NCBI GenBank assembly: GCA_039881045.1 | Contig: JAYWVB010000002.1 | Coordinates: 1,178,001 to 1,242,000 of the forward strand | Length of the DNA: 64,000 nt | Direction of reading: 5' to 3' | From: Chaetomium olivaceum | Lineage: Eukaryota; Ascomycota; Sordariomycetes; Sordariales; Chaetomiaceae | Shown here: in pieces, positions 23,211 to 34,059 of the stretch | Position numbering within the stretch: the stretch's first letter is position 1 | Layout: each line of letters begins with the position of its first letter | Position numbers and translations under genes: made by a program | The notes under the pieces: generated by a model | What the model saw: only the letters and a program-made list of their open reading frames with translations | Databases searched by the model: none | Told to the model about the DNA's origin: nothing

Positions 23211-26200
23211 TCATCCGCTCGCCCTTGTACGGAGTTCGTCGGCAAGCCTCAGGAGATAGAACTCCCTCGCCTCGGCCGGTAAGTTCTTGAAGCTATTTGC
23301 GATGCGGGCAACATCCTGCCTCCCTTTCTCATAGGCGGCAAGATCCCGGTTCCCATACACGTCCCGGCCAGGGGCGTAGTGGTCGTTCTCGAGGTCCTTG
23401 AAAAAGACATTCACTGCGATGCTCTTTCCCGAGGTTGGCGTTGCCGTGTGCAGCCAGAGCGGTGGCAAGAACAGGACGTCCCCCGGTGACAGAATAGTTT
23501 CGTGGGGATGGGTATGAGCGAGCCTGGGTGACTCTAATGACGAGAAGACGTCTATGCTGGAGCTAGAGGCACCCGGAGCAAATGACAAGTGCTCGACGTC
23601 TGATGGCGGGAAGAGGAGAAGTCGTTTTGAGCCGCCGATCTGGCAATAAACGTTCGCCATAACCTACACGCTCGCAGTCAGTACTTCATATCATAAACCG
23701 AATCAGGTGTAAAGGCAAAGGGGGAAGGAAATGGGTGCGTATAGGCTTGAGGTAATATGAATTGGAAGGGCGGGAAGCAAACGTGAGAGAAACAAAACAA
23801 CCACGAGTGCCGATGGTAGAGCAGCAAACGAGCACTGCGGGTCACTTACATCGTAGTGCAGCCACATGTTGACCGGCCCAGACATCCTCAATACCGAGCT
23901 GAACAGGTTCTCCGCCACATGGGATAGCTGGGCGGGCAACACAAAGTCGGGCGCCAAGGATGGGAAGTCTTCCGCCAGCACCGCCGGCTGCTCAGATGGT
24001 TTCTCGTGTGACAACGCCCTCAGGTACAGCTTGTTACCTTGTTCTATCCTCTGGGCAAAGTTCCCAAACTCAGCGGTGACATAGCGGAAGTTCTTGGCCG
24101 TAAAGTCCATCGCCTTGGCCGCTGCCTCGTGGATGACGATCTGTTAGAGTCAGCAAGGCATGGACATGTGGAAGAAAATGGTATCCTACCTTCCGATCAG
24201 CTCCGACTTTGCTAACAAGGTAATCCAGTGTCCAGGCCGAAATACAGCTACCTAAATCCAAACTTTCCAGTACTACTGGCTTGCTGTCTCGTACGACCTT
24301 GAGAAAATCGTCCGCAGTTTCCAACTTTAACCTAGGAATTGCGGCGATTTGAGCCTGTTTACCATTGTTCTCGGGTTTGGGGGCAGACGGAGGTTTCCGC
24401 TGGATTGGAGCGATGTCGATCGTTTTCTCATGTACCCACTGCGAGGCAGGCTGAGAGATACCATTCTGCTTGCCCACTAGTCCCGGAATCTGAAGGGTAT
24501 ACACCCCCTTATTCCAGAACGTGCCCATGGAGAAGCATGTGGCGCCGCCCCCAACTACCACAACACGGCTGTCTGGCATCGGGACCACTGAATGCCCGAC
24601 GAATAACGGGCGTGGTTTTGGCTCCCCTTCCCCTGATATCCTACCAAGTAGCCGACTGGTGATGGTAATTCCATCTTCGTCTAAGGAGCATAACAACACC
24701 TCGTCGCGATAGCGAAGCAGGTGATCCCTGGCTATGCCACCTACAAGGACAAACTTATTCCCTTTTTGAAGGCAGGTTGCACCAAACCTTGTGAGAAGCC
24801 AAGAAGCGTCATTTTCCATACCCCCGTTAACCTTCAAGCGGTTGAATGTAATGGTGGGTTTCTGCGATCATGTAAGCTTCATGTTCCTAGTGTTCAAGAA
24901 AACGGTAGCGACCAGGAGCATACCTTGATATCTGAGACATCCGCTTCCCAAGATGAAATTTGACTGGAAACCAGGGCATCTTCTAGACCACCCGCATAGA
25001 CGCCACTAAAAGTGCTTGTGGTACTATCACCCCTGCAAGAGAGGACCGCCCCGTACACCGGTGCCGGCTTTTCGCCAACTATCTCGCAGTCTACCCAGCC
25101 TGCAACGGGATGGTACAGAAGGCAACCGCCAAAAACCTCTGTCACTCCTCTACCACCAACCAGTAAGGCGGCACCCGACCGACCCAAGGCTACAACGGAA
25201 TGCCGGTACAGAGCTGCTGGAAGGCTGTGTGTCTGAGTCCAAGTCTTCGTGTCCTTGTTAAACAACCAGCAGTCCGCCAGCGGGGCTGAAGGTGAACCCC
25301 GCCCTCCTGCCAGCAATACTTCCCCGGTTCCGAGGTCCGTCAAAGAATGGCACATCCTCGTTGTTGGGCCTCCCTCGCCGAAGGCAATTGCTTCCTCGCC
25401 CTCAATAGTACCTGATCGGAAGAGATCGCAAGACTGCAGCCGACTCTTAGTGCCCAGGCCCAAGACATTCAGCACCGACTGCGGCGCCTCTTCTGTTTCG
25501 CCTTGGGATAATCGCATAGCCGCTGCAAAACGCCGCTGTCCTCTCACGCCGGCGCACTCGTCGAACCGCATTTCCACCTCCTGAATTGGGACTTGTTCAA
25601 CGTTAGACGGTACAGACGGAGCTGGTATGGCGGTTGAGCTGCTCCCTGTCCTCGCATGCACAACGCAGTAGTGGCTCGCAAAGAGGGCAAACTCCTCCCA
25701 CTCATCGAACTGCTCTATCTCGTCCAGCTCGCGGCGTTCAGCCTTAGGCAGGAAAAGCTCATCAGCCCAGACTTGCCAGAGGGTCCGGACATTGACAGAG
25801 TCCCAGCCACGGGACGAGAAGCGCGCATGTTGGTCCGTCACACTCGGGTAAGTGCTGACTGACTTTAGCTGTGTGTTGAGCTTGTCAAAATGGCTTAGCA
25901 TGGTCGACGCAAAGGGGTGGCTCTCGCCATCGGGCAGAATCTGTTCCAGGAGGACAAACTCGGCTGGGGAATGTTAGCAACGTAAATCAGGGGCTCGTGA
26001 GGTTCAGGGGTATTCACCACGCCCGACAGTGGAAGCCCAACGAATAACCTCATCGGCACCCTCCCTCTCCATATACGTGATGGACACCTCCGCCACGAAG
26101 ATAAACTCGCACTCGTCAAAATCTCCCACCGCAGCAGCCAACCCCTGCCGCAGCCTTTCGAGCTCCCTCAAATCACACCCGATCTGCACATACTGGTCAC

Positions 26201-27061
26201 TCTCGAACACTACCGGAGAGGCCAGCCCAGCAGCGTCTTTTATTCCCGTAAGCATTCCCACCAGCTCCGGTGTGCCAACCACCGTCTGCCGCTTCCTCTC
26301 GATCAGATCCGGAAAATCGACATCCACAAACTTGACGCCGCCACACTCCTCTGGGTACCGGGTAAGGCACTGCCACGGGAGGACATCACTACCACCTCAT
26401 TAGCACCATCCAGCTCACTCCACACAACCGACCCCCTAACCCACGCCACACCCAACCCAATCCCCCCCGCCCAACAACAAAAAAAAAAAAAGAGAAGAAA
26501 AAAACGACGAACCTCCCACACCCCAAATTCACAACCACCCCCTTCCTCCCGCGCCGCTTCACCGCCCGCAAAAAGTCCCGTACCAGCACGTCGATGGCGC
26601 GCAGGCGCAGCCAGTAGCCGCGGTTGATGAGCGGGGCGCGGCGCTGGAACTTCTTGACAAAGTGGCGGAAGAAGGGCGGCTCGTCTGGGTAGTAGAGCTT
26701 CTCGACGCTGCGCTTGGATACGATGCTGCTGCTGTTTGTCTGTTGAAGGGAAGGGAGGGGGGCGTTAGAAGGGTGTTTTGGTGGGGTGGAATGAGTGAGG
26801 TGGAGATGAGGTAGGGAGGGAGGCCGGGTATGTGTGTGTGTGTGTGTGTGTTGGGTTGGGTGGTAGGGGAGAGGACGGCGCGGGTGATGGAATGAGGAGG
26901 GAGAGGGGGATCGGTGTAAGAGTGAAGGAGCTCGGAGTAGGTGAAGGAGGTGTGCGTACCGCCATGACTTGGTCGTCCTGGGCTTTGGCTTGGGCGGATT
27001 TGCTTGCTGGCCCGGCGGCGGGGTTGTCCCCTTGGGGGGCGGGTTTGGGTTTCCGTGTCAT
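23211..27061 (-). CDS. ppm2: tRNA wybutosine-synthesizing protein 4 (Tyw4/Ppm2)
   Basis: Seven exons: 26960-27061, 26513-26739, 26018-26388, 24924-25963, 24190-24861, 23850-24140 and 23211-23663, giving an unbroken product of 1051 residues. The protein methylates and methoxycarbonylates the wyosine side chain at position 37 of tRNA-Phe, the last steps of wybutosine synthesis. Domains in order: a leucine-carboxyl-methyltransferase-like domain (about 40-370) with the SAM motif VVVNLGCG near 102-109; a Kelch-type propeller (about 430-790, for example LLAGGRGS, LLVGGRGV and VVVVGGGA); and a JmjC/cupin_8 domain (about 815-1051) with HYD at 899-901 and a second His near 973 (LWLHT). The last two domains together mark Tyw4 rather than the protein phosphatase methyltransferase Ppm1. 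The donor of intron 2 is GTTCGT, and that intron has a long pyrimidine tract. Intron 1 carries a (CA)n run. Confidence 0.95.
26830..26852. repeat. TG dinucleotide microsatellite in Tyw4 intron 1
   Basis: About ten TG units on the + strand, within the first intron of the Tyw4 gene. Confidence 0.8.
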
Positions 27062-27970
27062 TTTTCTCTTTTTCCCGGATAAGTCGAGGCTTAAATTGTT
27101 GGTCAGGTTTTGTATGAGTTCCGAGGTTGGGCTGAGTTGGTTACTGAATGAGAGCGATAAACTGCTGCTTGAATTCCCACTTTTCCGTGCAGAATGCAGA
27201 ATTCCTGCCCTGAATGACACATTCCGCACTGTGGGGTTCCTTCTCGCCCACCACCTTTAATAGCAGTAAAGCGACTTTCACGCGCAGATGAGAGTCCCCT
27301 GGGTGCTCTGTTTTTTGACTTCTTTCCTTTTGAGTTCGATTTATTCTGAATTCTTCTCTTGTTTCTTTCGTTTTCTTTTCTTTCCCTTGTTCTACCTTTG
27401 TTTTTTATTCTTTATTTTTCTTCTATTTCCCCCCCTTTCCCTCTTTCTCTTCTTTTTTCCCCTTTTACTTCTCTTTCGCGTTTTGTCTTCTTCTCTTTCG
27501 TCTTGTTTCTTACTCTTTTCTTTCCTTCCGTTCTTAGATGAGAGCCACCGGTACATTTCGGAAGTCTACTACTGAATTTCTTGGTATCTGATACTAATTC
27601 AAGTCTCGCTCCTCAATTCTACATAAGGTTCTGTAGAACTACACTTCATGTCCCTTGTGTGGCCTTGAATATACCGCAGTGACATGAACAGATTTACTGT
27701 ATGATAACAATAAAGTAAAATGTCATTTTAGTTCCTTGACTCTCTCGAGCCCCTTCCAAACTAATAAACCTGACTTGACTCCCGAGAGCCCTCTCCGCGC
27801 CAGCAAACCTAAACTCTTGCTGATATCCTAGGAATCAGCAACCATGATCATGATCTAACCCTCTACTCTTCTCATCTCTACAATTCTTTACACTTGCTCT
27901 CATCTCTACGGCCCTTTTACAACTACTCAAACAAGACTCGAAACACCCCTCATCAACCCATCCAGCTACT
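27062..27970. other. Intergenic between Tyw4 and the broken paralogue
   Basis: Holds the Tyw4 promoter, the pyrimidine tract listed separately, and from about 27720 the 5' flank homologous to that of the 18.4 kb gene. No further gene is seen. Confidence 0.55.
27296..27540 (+). repeat. Pyrimidine-rich (C/T) tract of about 245 nt
   Basis: The + strand is almost entirely C and T, with very few purines. Open frames through it encode only Phe, Leu, Ser and Pro and are artefacts. Such tracts can form triplexes or exclude nucleosomes. It lies about 240-480 bp upstream of the Tyw4 start codon. Confidence 0.8.
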
Positions 27971-28804
27971 ATGGCGCGATTCGACGACGAGTTATCCATC
28001 CAAAGATTCGAAGCCGTTTGCCGCGAGATGGAAGCCGAAAACCAGGATCTCAACACCAGCGCTGACATCGTCCTCGTCCGCTTTACCGACCCCGAAGAGC
28101 TGGAAGCATTTTTCGATTGGCTACACACCAGCCTTGAGGCGGCCGGCCCCCTGATAACAGCCGACGAGTTCGTCGCACGAGTCGATTCCATGAACTTTCT
28201 CGACGCCGATTGCACGGAGGAGCTGCTCGAAGACATGGATTATTATCTCCGACTATCGTGCCGATAGGATTCGAGGGTGATATCCTCTACCGCCTTGCGA
28301 CTGACCCCTTCGGCCTGCAGGCCCACCCTCCGACGGATACCACACCGTCTGGCGATCTGCCACTGTTCCAGTCTTGTTTCCTTGGAATAAATCCGACCGC
28401 CCTGAGCGAAGACACGACTAATACACCCGACTTCGTATTTTTCCAGCTCGGGGACCTCGAATACGCCAGGCACCGTAACGGCCGGTCGGCTCCCTGGAAC
28501 AACAAGAACGAGACGAACTTGCTCTTTGGATGGCAGAAGACAGGGTTTGTTATCGTGGCAAGGCTGGGCTCGTCTTCTGGGCGTGTGGAGGATTTATGTC
28601 ATTTACGATACGAGGTTTCGGGAGGAGGATGAGGAAGCTTGGTCCGGGGATATTCCGCCTACCAGCGGAAACGACCAGTTCTCGTGCGCAAAGCTCGGTC
28701 CACGGCTCTCGAGCTTTGGCAAAGACCACGAGGTGGTCTGGACGGAGAAATTCGAGCACCCGGTCGAACTGGTCCGGGTCAAGCGCTCACTGGGGGATGA
28801 TTGA
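27971..28804 (+). pseudogene. Broken paralogue of the 18.4 kb gene
   Basis: It starts MARFDDELSIQRFEAV like the intact gene on the opposite strand and keeps the main blocks: IVPIGFEGDILYRLATDPF, FFQLGDLEYARHRNGRSAPW, FGWQKTGFVIVARLG, and SSFGKDHEVVWTEKFEHPVE. The frame changes near 28249 (one base missing) and again near 28588-28592. It also lacks two internal segments: about 25 residues before the FFQLG block and about 15 before NDQFSCAKLG. It ends early with RVKRSLGDD, whereas the intact protein runs about 20 residues further. Several independent lesions point to a true pseudogene rather than sequencing error, although one frame change alone could be an error. The repeat at 28893 follows it. 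Confidence 0.75.
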
Positions 28805-30081
28805 ACCTTACGGGCTTAAGTTGAGAAGTTTTACCCAACCATGTGGAAGGGAGGAGGAGTAAAGGAAGGTTATATGTAGTTATAAAAGACCGCCTCGTAA
28901 TGTTGTAATACTTCATCGCAGTGGTTATACCATGCGTATCGGCAGCGTAAGCCCGTAGTTGGCATTGTTGAGTCCGAAAAGATATATAGTAATATCATTC
29001 TCTCCCCCATTTAGCATAGAACGGTACCAAGGTGTCCAGGAACACTTACTCCTGAGACACTAAAGGTGTGTACATGTTTACATAAGCTCTGTCGTCCCTT
29101 GATTCCTGTTTGTATTTCGGCCGGGGCTGAGATGCCCAATTAGACCGACGCGGCGGGTCGATTCACGGCTAAGGGTCATCACTCACCGTGATGATGGGAC
29201 GGTAGGTGAAGTGGGGGTGAGGAGGTGTCATCGGAGATCTCATTTCGGGTGGGCCCAAGGAAAGAGGACCGGGACCGGTGCATCGATACGATGGATACAT
29301 GTACGAATCCTATCGTTTTGGTGATGCCCCCTACCGGAATATGGATGCAGCATGTTGGTTGCAGATGAAAAGTGAAGCTGGTCATGTGGGATGTTGAGAT
29401 GGTGTTGGAACGGCGGAGTTTGTGGAGGGGATGCGGAGTTGCCGTTTCCGGGACACGGCGGATGCGGCCCGGCGTTCATCTTTGGCTGATCTTCGGGATA
29501 GGGACCCGGGGAGAGCCCCGAGAAGGTCGCCAAGCCGCCGCGGCAACCCCCCGCCAGTGCAGGAAGCTTCTTGCGGGCACGGCAATGGGCCAGAGTCCCA
29601 CTTTGGCATCATGGTGCCGGGAATAAAGCCCCACAACCAACAGCGAAAATGGCACAACGGGTCTGCAAAGTGCAAGACGCGGTCTGGCCCTCCAGCCCTC
29701 TCAGGCGTTTCCTCAAACATAGCCCTTGTCTAGCCTTTGGACGAGTACCGGACATGCCTCCCCCGTGCTTGACCGCTTGTGACATGCCCTACCTGCTCTG
29801 CGACCCTGCAGTCCTCCCCGGATGAGCAATCGTTACGCCCTTCGCACGTGGGTAGTCAAGAGGTCGGCCGTCAAAAGGATTCGGACGTCTTGATCGGGGA
29901 GCACCGCGCCGCGCCAGAGTCGGGGTGGGGCACCAACTGCCATCATATAAAAAGCGATCACACCCTTCGCGATAGCTTCACCCGAGAAGACTCTGCTCGA
30001 GCCGTACATGAGTGCTTGACTGCCCGATTTCAAACCCCATTCCACCCCAAGTCCAGTCCAGTCCAGCCACCTGAGTCCGTC
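28805..30081. other. Intergenic upstream of the MFS transporter
   Basis: Contains repeat copy B at 28893-29022. The remaining 1 kb has open frames on both strands without recognisable features, and must include the promoter of the 30.1 kb transporter. Confidence 0.5.
28893..29022 (+). repeat. Diverged dispersed repeat, copy B
   Basis: Homologous to 19743-19870 in the same orientation, with mainly transition differences. It starts about 90 bp after the end of the broken paralogue and may be part of the family's original 3' flank. Confidence 0.7.
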
Positions 30082-31658
30082 ATGGCAACCGCTGCCTCTG
30101 ATGGCCCGGCCAAGCACGAGCAGCACATCGAGTCCGACACCAACCAGAATGGCTGCGAGGATCCCGAAAAGGCGGTACCCCTTGGGGATGCCACCGACGA
30201 GGACTCGGGAACCGGTTCTCCGCAGCCGGGCCTGAAACTCCAGCGATGGAACGACACGCCCCTCAACACCTTCCGCTACTTCACGACCATCTACTGCTTC
30301 ATCCTGATGGGCATGACAGACGGCGCACTCGGTGTATGTTGACCTCCCCAACCCCATAAACAACCAACAGACTTGACTGACACTCATACTAGGCCTTGCT
30401 TCCATACGTATGTTTCACTCCAAATGTCGTCGACCCCTTTTATGCCAACTAACCCCCCCTTTCCCCCCACCCTTAGATCGAAACGTACTACTCCATCAGC
30501 TACACGGTCGTCTCCCTCGTCTTCCTCTCCCCCTTCGTCGGCTACCTCCTCGCCGCCCTTCTCAACAACCTAATCCACCACCACTTCGGCCAACTGGGCG
30601 TCGCCATCCTCGGCCCCGTCTCCCGCCTGATCGGCATCATCCCCCTCGTCTTCCACCCGCCTTACCCGGCCCTCCCCGTCATCCTCCTCTTCACCGGCTT
30701 CGGCAACGGCATCGAAGACTCGGCCTGGAACGCCTGGGTCGGCAACATGCACCGCGCCAACGAGCTGCTCGGCTTCCTGCACGGCGCCTACGGCCTGGGC
30801 GCCACCATCGGCCCGCTCATCGCCACCGCCATGGTCACCCGCGCGGAGCTGCCGTGGTACACCTTCTACTACGTCATGATCGGCGCCGACGGGCTGGCGC
30901 TGTTCCTGACCGTGCCGGCCTTTTGGAAGGCGACCGCCAAGGTCCACCGCGCGGCCATGCTCGAGGCCAACAACGGCGCGCCGCGCACCACCACGCGGAC
31001 GGTGCTGCGCTCGCCCGTCGTGTGGCTGGTTGCGCTGTTCCTGCTGGGCTACGTCGGTGCCGAGGTGTCGCTGGGCGGGTGGATCACGACGTTTATGCTG
31101 CGCGTGCGGCACGCGCCGCCGTTTATGGCGGGGCTGACGGCGACGTTCTTTTGGTTGGGCCTGACCGTGGGGCGTGTGGTGCTGGGGTTCGCGACGGGAA
31201 AGATTGGTGAGAAGCTGGCTATCGCTGTCTATTTGTTGTTGTCGGTGGCCTTGCAGTTGCTGTACTGGCTGGTGCCCAACTTTGCGGCGTCGGCGACGTT
31301 TGTTACCTTTCTGGGCTTCTTCCTCGGCCCGCTGTTTCCTGCGGCTGTCGTCGCTGCTACTAAGCTGCTACCGCGCGACTATCATGTCTCGGCTATTGGG
31401 TTTGCTGCGGCGTTTGGTGGTGGCGGCGCCGCGCTGTTCCCGTTTGCTGTCGGTGCTATCGCGCAGAGCAAGGGTGTCGAGGTGCTGCAGCCGGTGGTGC
31501 TGGCCATCCTGGTGTTCATTTTGCTGATGTGGCTGTTGTTGCCGGGTGGTTTGCGGATGGGTGGGCTGGAAAAGGCGAGGGATAATAATGAGAAAGTTGG
31601 TGATGATTTTAAGAAGGGTATGGCGTGGTTCAGGAGGAGGTCGTCGAAGACGGAGTGA
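30082..31658 (+). CDS. Major facilitator superfamily transporter (Bsc6-like)
   Basis: Exons 30082-30333, 30393-30407 and 30477-31658 give 482 residues. The middle exon is only 15 nt and encodes ALLPY; without it the first membrane helix would be broken. The N-terminal 60 residues are polar and cytoplasmic, followed by about 11-12 hydrophobic helices starting at FRYFTTIYCFILMGM. Blocks such as IETYYSISYTVVSLVFLSPF, GNGIEDSAWNAWVGNM and FLHGAYGLGATIGPL match ascomycete MFS proteins related to yeast Bsc6 and to the fucose-permease-like group. The substrate is unknown. The tail FRRRSSKTE is basic. The ATG at 30082 is the first in frame and lies before the conserved region. The next gene, on the same strand, is also an MFS protein but of a different family. 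Confidence 0.88.
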
Positions 31659-32211
31659 TAGTCATTCCTGGTGTTTGAGTATGGGGTAGGGATTAACTAA
31701 GTCGAAACAATGTTGTCTATGGTTCAAATACGCATTTAAAAAGTTGTATTTTCTGGTTATATTTTGTCTTCTTCAAAGTCGGTTAATTGTTTCCCTTTCT
31801 TCCCAACCTTCAGAATGCTTCATGATCAAAATTGGAACCGAAATAGGAAAGACCGCATGGTCTGCCTACGTATGCACGGGCCATCTGAGGTCATCTGCAT
31901 GGCTGCAGCGCCCCCCAGTGACTCGCCGTTTCGGATCCGAGCACCCCGAAATCCGGGGTCTAGACATGATCACCAACCCACCGCTTCTTCCATCTTACGA
32001 GTCGCGTGCCATCTCTGTACCTGCGTCGATTGGGCTGCATACCGCCGTACTGTGGTGAACATGCGAGCAACCTACCTTGACGAACCCAACCCGTAACGGC
32101 CTCGTAGGCCACGAACCTCGAACCTGCCAACAGTCATCCAGCGACCAGGTCCAGTTATCCATTCAATCACCCCCCCGACAAGACAACCACCACACCGCCA
32201 CCGCCGCCGCC
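31659..32211. other. Intergenic between the two MFS genes
   Basis: 3' flank of the first transporter and promoter of mch1. No other feature is seen. Confidence 0.5.
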
Positions 32212-34059
32212 ATGGCCTCACACCCAAACCGCCCCGCCACCCCAGGCGACGACATCGACGACAACGACGGTCCCGAAACCACCCCCCTCCTCCGCCCGCG
32301 CTCCTCCTCCCCCTCCCCAAGCGCCACCTCCTCCCTCAGCTCCCTCCACAGCAATAGCAACAGCAACAGCAACAGCAGCAGCACCAGCAGCAACCAACGC
32401 CGCACGCTCGCCCAGCAAAAGACCCACCTCCTCCGCACCACCTCCCTCGTCGCCGCGCTGCTATCCGCCCTCTGCGCCGGCTCCATCACCATCTTCTCGC
32501 TGTACGGCCACATCCTGCAGCGCCGCCTGCGCTACACCCAGTTCGAGGTCAACGGCCTGGCCTCGGCGGCGTCCGTCGCCATGTACGCGCCCGTGCCCCT
32601 ACTGGGCTACCTGTGTGATCGCGCCGGGCCGGCGCCGCTGTCCGTGCTGGCGGCGGGCATGTTTGGGGCCGGGTATGCGGGCGCGGCGGCGGCGTACGCG
32701 AGGGCGGAGAAGGCCGTTGCTGTGGGGAATGGGGAGGGTGGTGGTGGGAAGGGGGCGGATGAGTGGTATGCGTTGATGGTGTTGGCGTTTGTGGCTATTG
32801 GCGTGGGGACCTGTGCGATGTATATGGGTGCTGTGGCGACGTGCGCGAAGAACTTTGGGCGGGGGAAGCATAGGGGCCTGGCTGTGGCGCTGCCGATTGC
32901 TGCGTTTGGGCTGAGTGGCATGTGGATCAGCCAGCTGGCGAGTCACTTGTTTCTGAACCGGGACCCGAGCGCCGAGGACGGGGAGGTGGACGTGGTGAAG
33001 CTCTTTGTGTTCCTGGCCGTGTTGCTCGTGATGGTCGGTGTGGTCGGGGCGTTCGGACTCAAGATCGTGGATGAGAATGACCTGATTGAGGAGGCGGTTG
33101 AGGAGTTGGAGCGGAGCGGGATACTAGACGGCAGCGCCATGTTTACGCCTGGGAGGACAGAGAACGGCTACGGCGCGGTGGAGCGGGGCGACCCCTTCGA
33201 CGAGCTCGAGGATGTCAAGGACCCCGCCGAGGAGGAAGCCCGGCTCAAGAAGCAGTGGGTGCTCAACGCCGAGACCCGCCGGTTCCTCACCGACCACACC
33301 ATGTGGTGCTTCGCCCTCGGCTTCTTCTTCATGATCGGCCCCGGCGAAGCCTTCCTCAACAACATGGGCACCGTCATCAAGACCCTGTACCCGCCCACTC
33401 TCCACTACGAAGGCAAGCCCACCTCGGCCGCCACGCACGTCTCCATCGTCGGCATCACCAGCACCGCCGTGCGCCTCCTCACCGGCACCCTGACCGACCT
33501 GCTCGCGCCCAGCCCCAAAGCCCAGCACGTACAAATCACCACCGCCGCGCGGCGCCTGCTCCCCGTCCCGGGCTTCTCCGTCTCGCGCGTCTCCTTCCTC
33601 CTCTTCTTTGCCGCCCTGCTCTCGCTCGGCCTCGCCGGGCTCGCATCAGGCCTCGTCCAGGGCCATGGCGACCGCTTCTGGGTCGTGTCCGGGCTCGTCG
33701 GCGCCGGGTACGGCGCCGTCTTCAGCCTGACCCCCATCATCATCACCGTCATCTGGGGCGTCGAGAACTTCGCCACCAATTGGGGCATCGTCGCCATGTT
33801 CCCCGCCCTCGGCGCCACCCTCTGGGGTTTGGTGTACTCGGCTGTCTACCAGGCGGGCGCGGAGCGCGGTGGGTCGTCGCTCCCTGGTGAGGGTGGTGGT
33901 GGTAGTGGTGGTGGTGAACAAGACAACTTGTGCTACGGCGAGGAGTGCTACGCGCCTGCGTTCTGGGCTATGGCTGCCAGTGTGTGGGTTGCGTGCGGGC
34001 TGGTGCTGTTCGCGTGGAAGGGGAAGAATGGGTGGTCGCAGAGGGGGATTGTGGTGTAG
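32212..34059 (+). CDS. mch1: Probable transporter Mch1 (monocarboxylate-transporter-like MFS)
   Basis: An intronless frame of 615 residues. The ATG at 32212 has an excellent context (gccgccgccATGG), although the frame is open 45 codons further upstream. The N-terminus (1-70) is Ser/Asn/Pro-rich, then 12 membrane helices begin at TTSLVAALLSALCAGSITIF. Typical Mch1 features are visible: YGHILQRRLRYTQFEVNGLA, CDRAGPAPLSVLA, ATCAKNFGRGKHRGLAVALP, a long acidic central loop (about 290-360), and MIGPGEAFLNNMGTVI after it. The last extracytoplasmic loop has a Gly/Ser-rich insert before NLCYGEECYAPAFW. Fungal Mch1 belongs to the nodulin-like/monocarboxylate group, is found on the vacuole in yeast, and its substrate is not known. 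Single-exon and in perfect frame. Confidence 0.92.
   Translation: MASHPNRPATPGDDIDDNDGPETTPLLRPRSSSPSPSATSSLSSLHSNSNSNSNSSSTSSNQRRTLAQQKTHLLRTTSLVAALLSALCAGSITIFSLYGHILQRRLRYTQFEVNGLASAASVAMYAPVPLLGYLCDRAGPAPLSVLAAGMFGAGYAGAAAAYARAEKAVAVGNGEGGGGKGADEWYALMVLAFVAIGVGTCAMYMGAVATCAKNFGRGKHRGLAVALPIAAFGLSGMWISQLASHLFLNRDPSAEDGEVDVVKLFVFLAVLLVMVGVVGAFGLKIVDENDLIEEAVEELERSGILDGSAMFTPGRTENGYGAVERGDPFDELEDVKDPAEEEARLKKQWVLNAETRRFLTDHTMWCFALGFFFMIGPGEAFLNNMGTVIKTLYPPTLHYEGKPTSAATHVSIVGITSTAVRLLTGTLTDLLAPSPKAQHVQITTAARRLLPVPGFSVSRVSFLLFFAALLSLGLAGLASGLVQGHGDRFWVVSGLVGAGYGAVFSLTPIIITVIWGVENFATNWGIVAMFPALGATLWGLVYSAVYQAGAERGGSSLPGEGGGGSGGGEQDNLCYGEECYAPAFWAMAASVWVACGLVLFAWKGKNGWSQRGIVV

Noticed and set aside
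27288..27575. Phe/Leu/Ser-rich frame resembling a membrane protein
   Set aside because: It is only the translation of the C/T tract.
30410..31210. Arg/Pro-rich + strand frame over the transporter gene
   Set aside because: It is a shadow frame of the Bsc6-like transporter.
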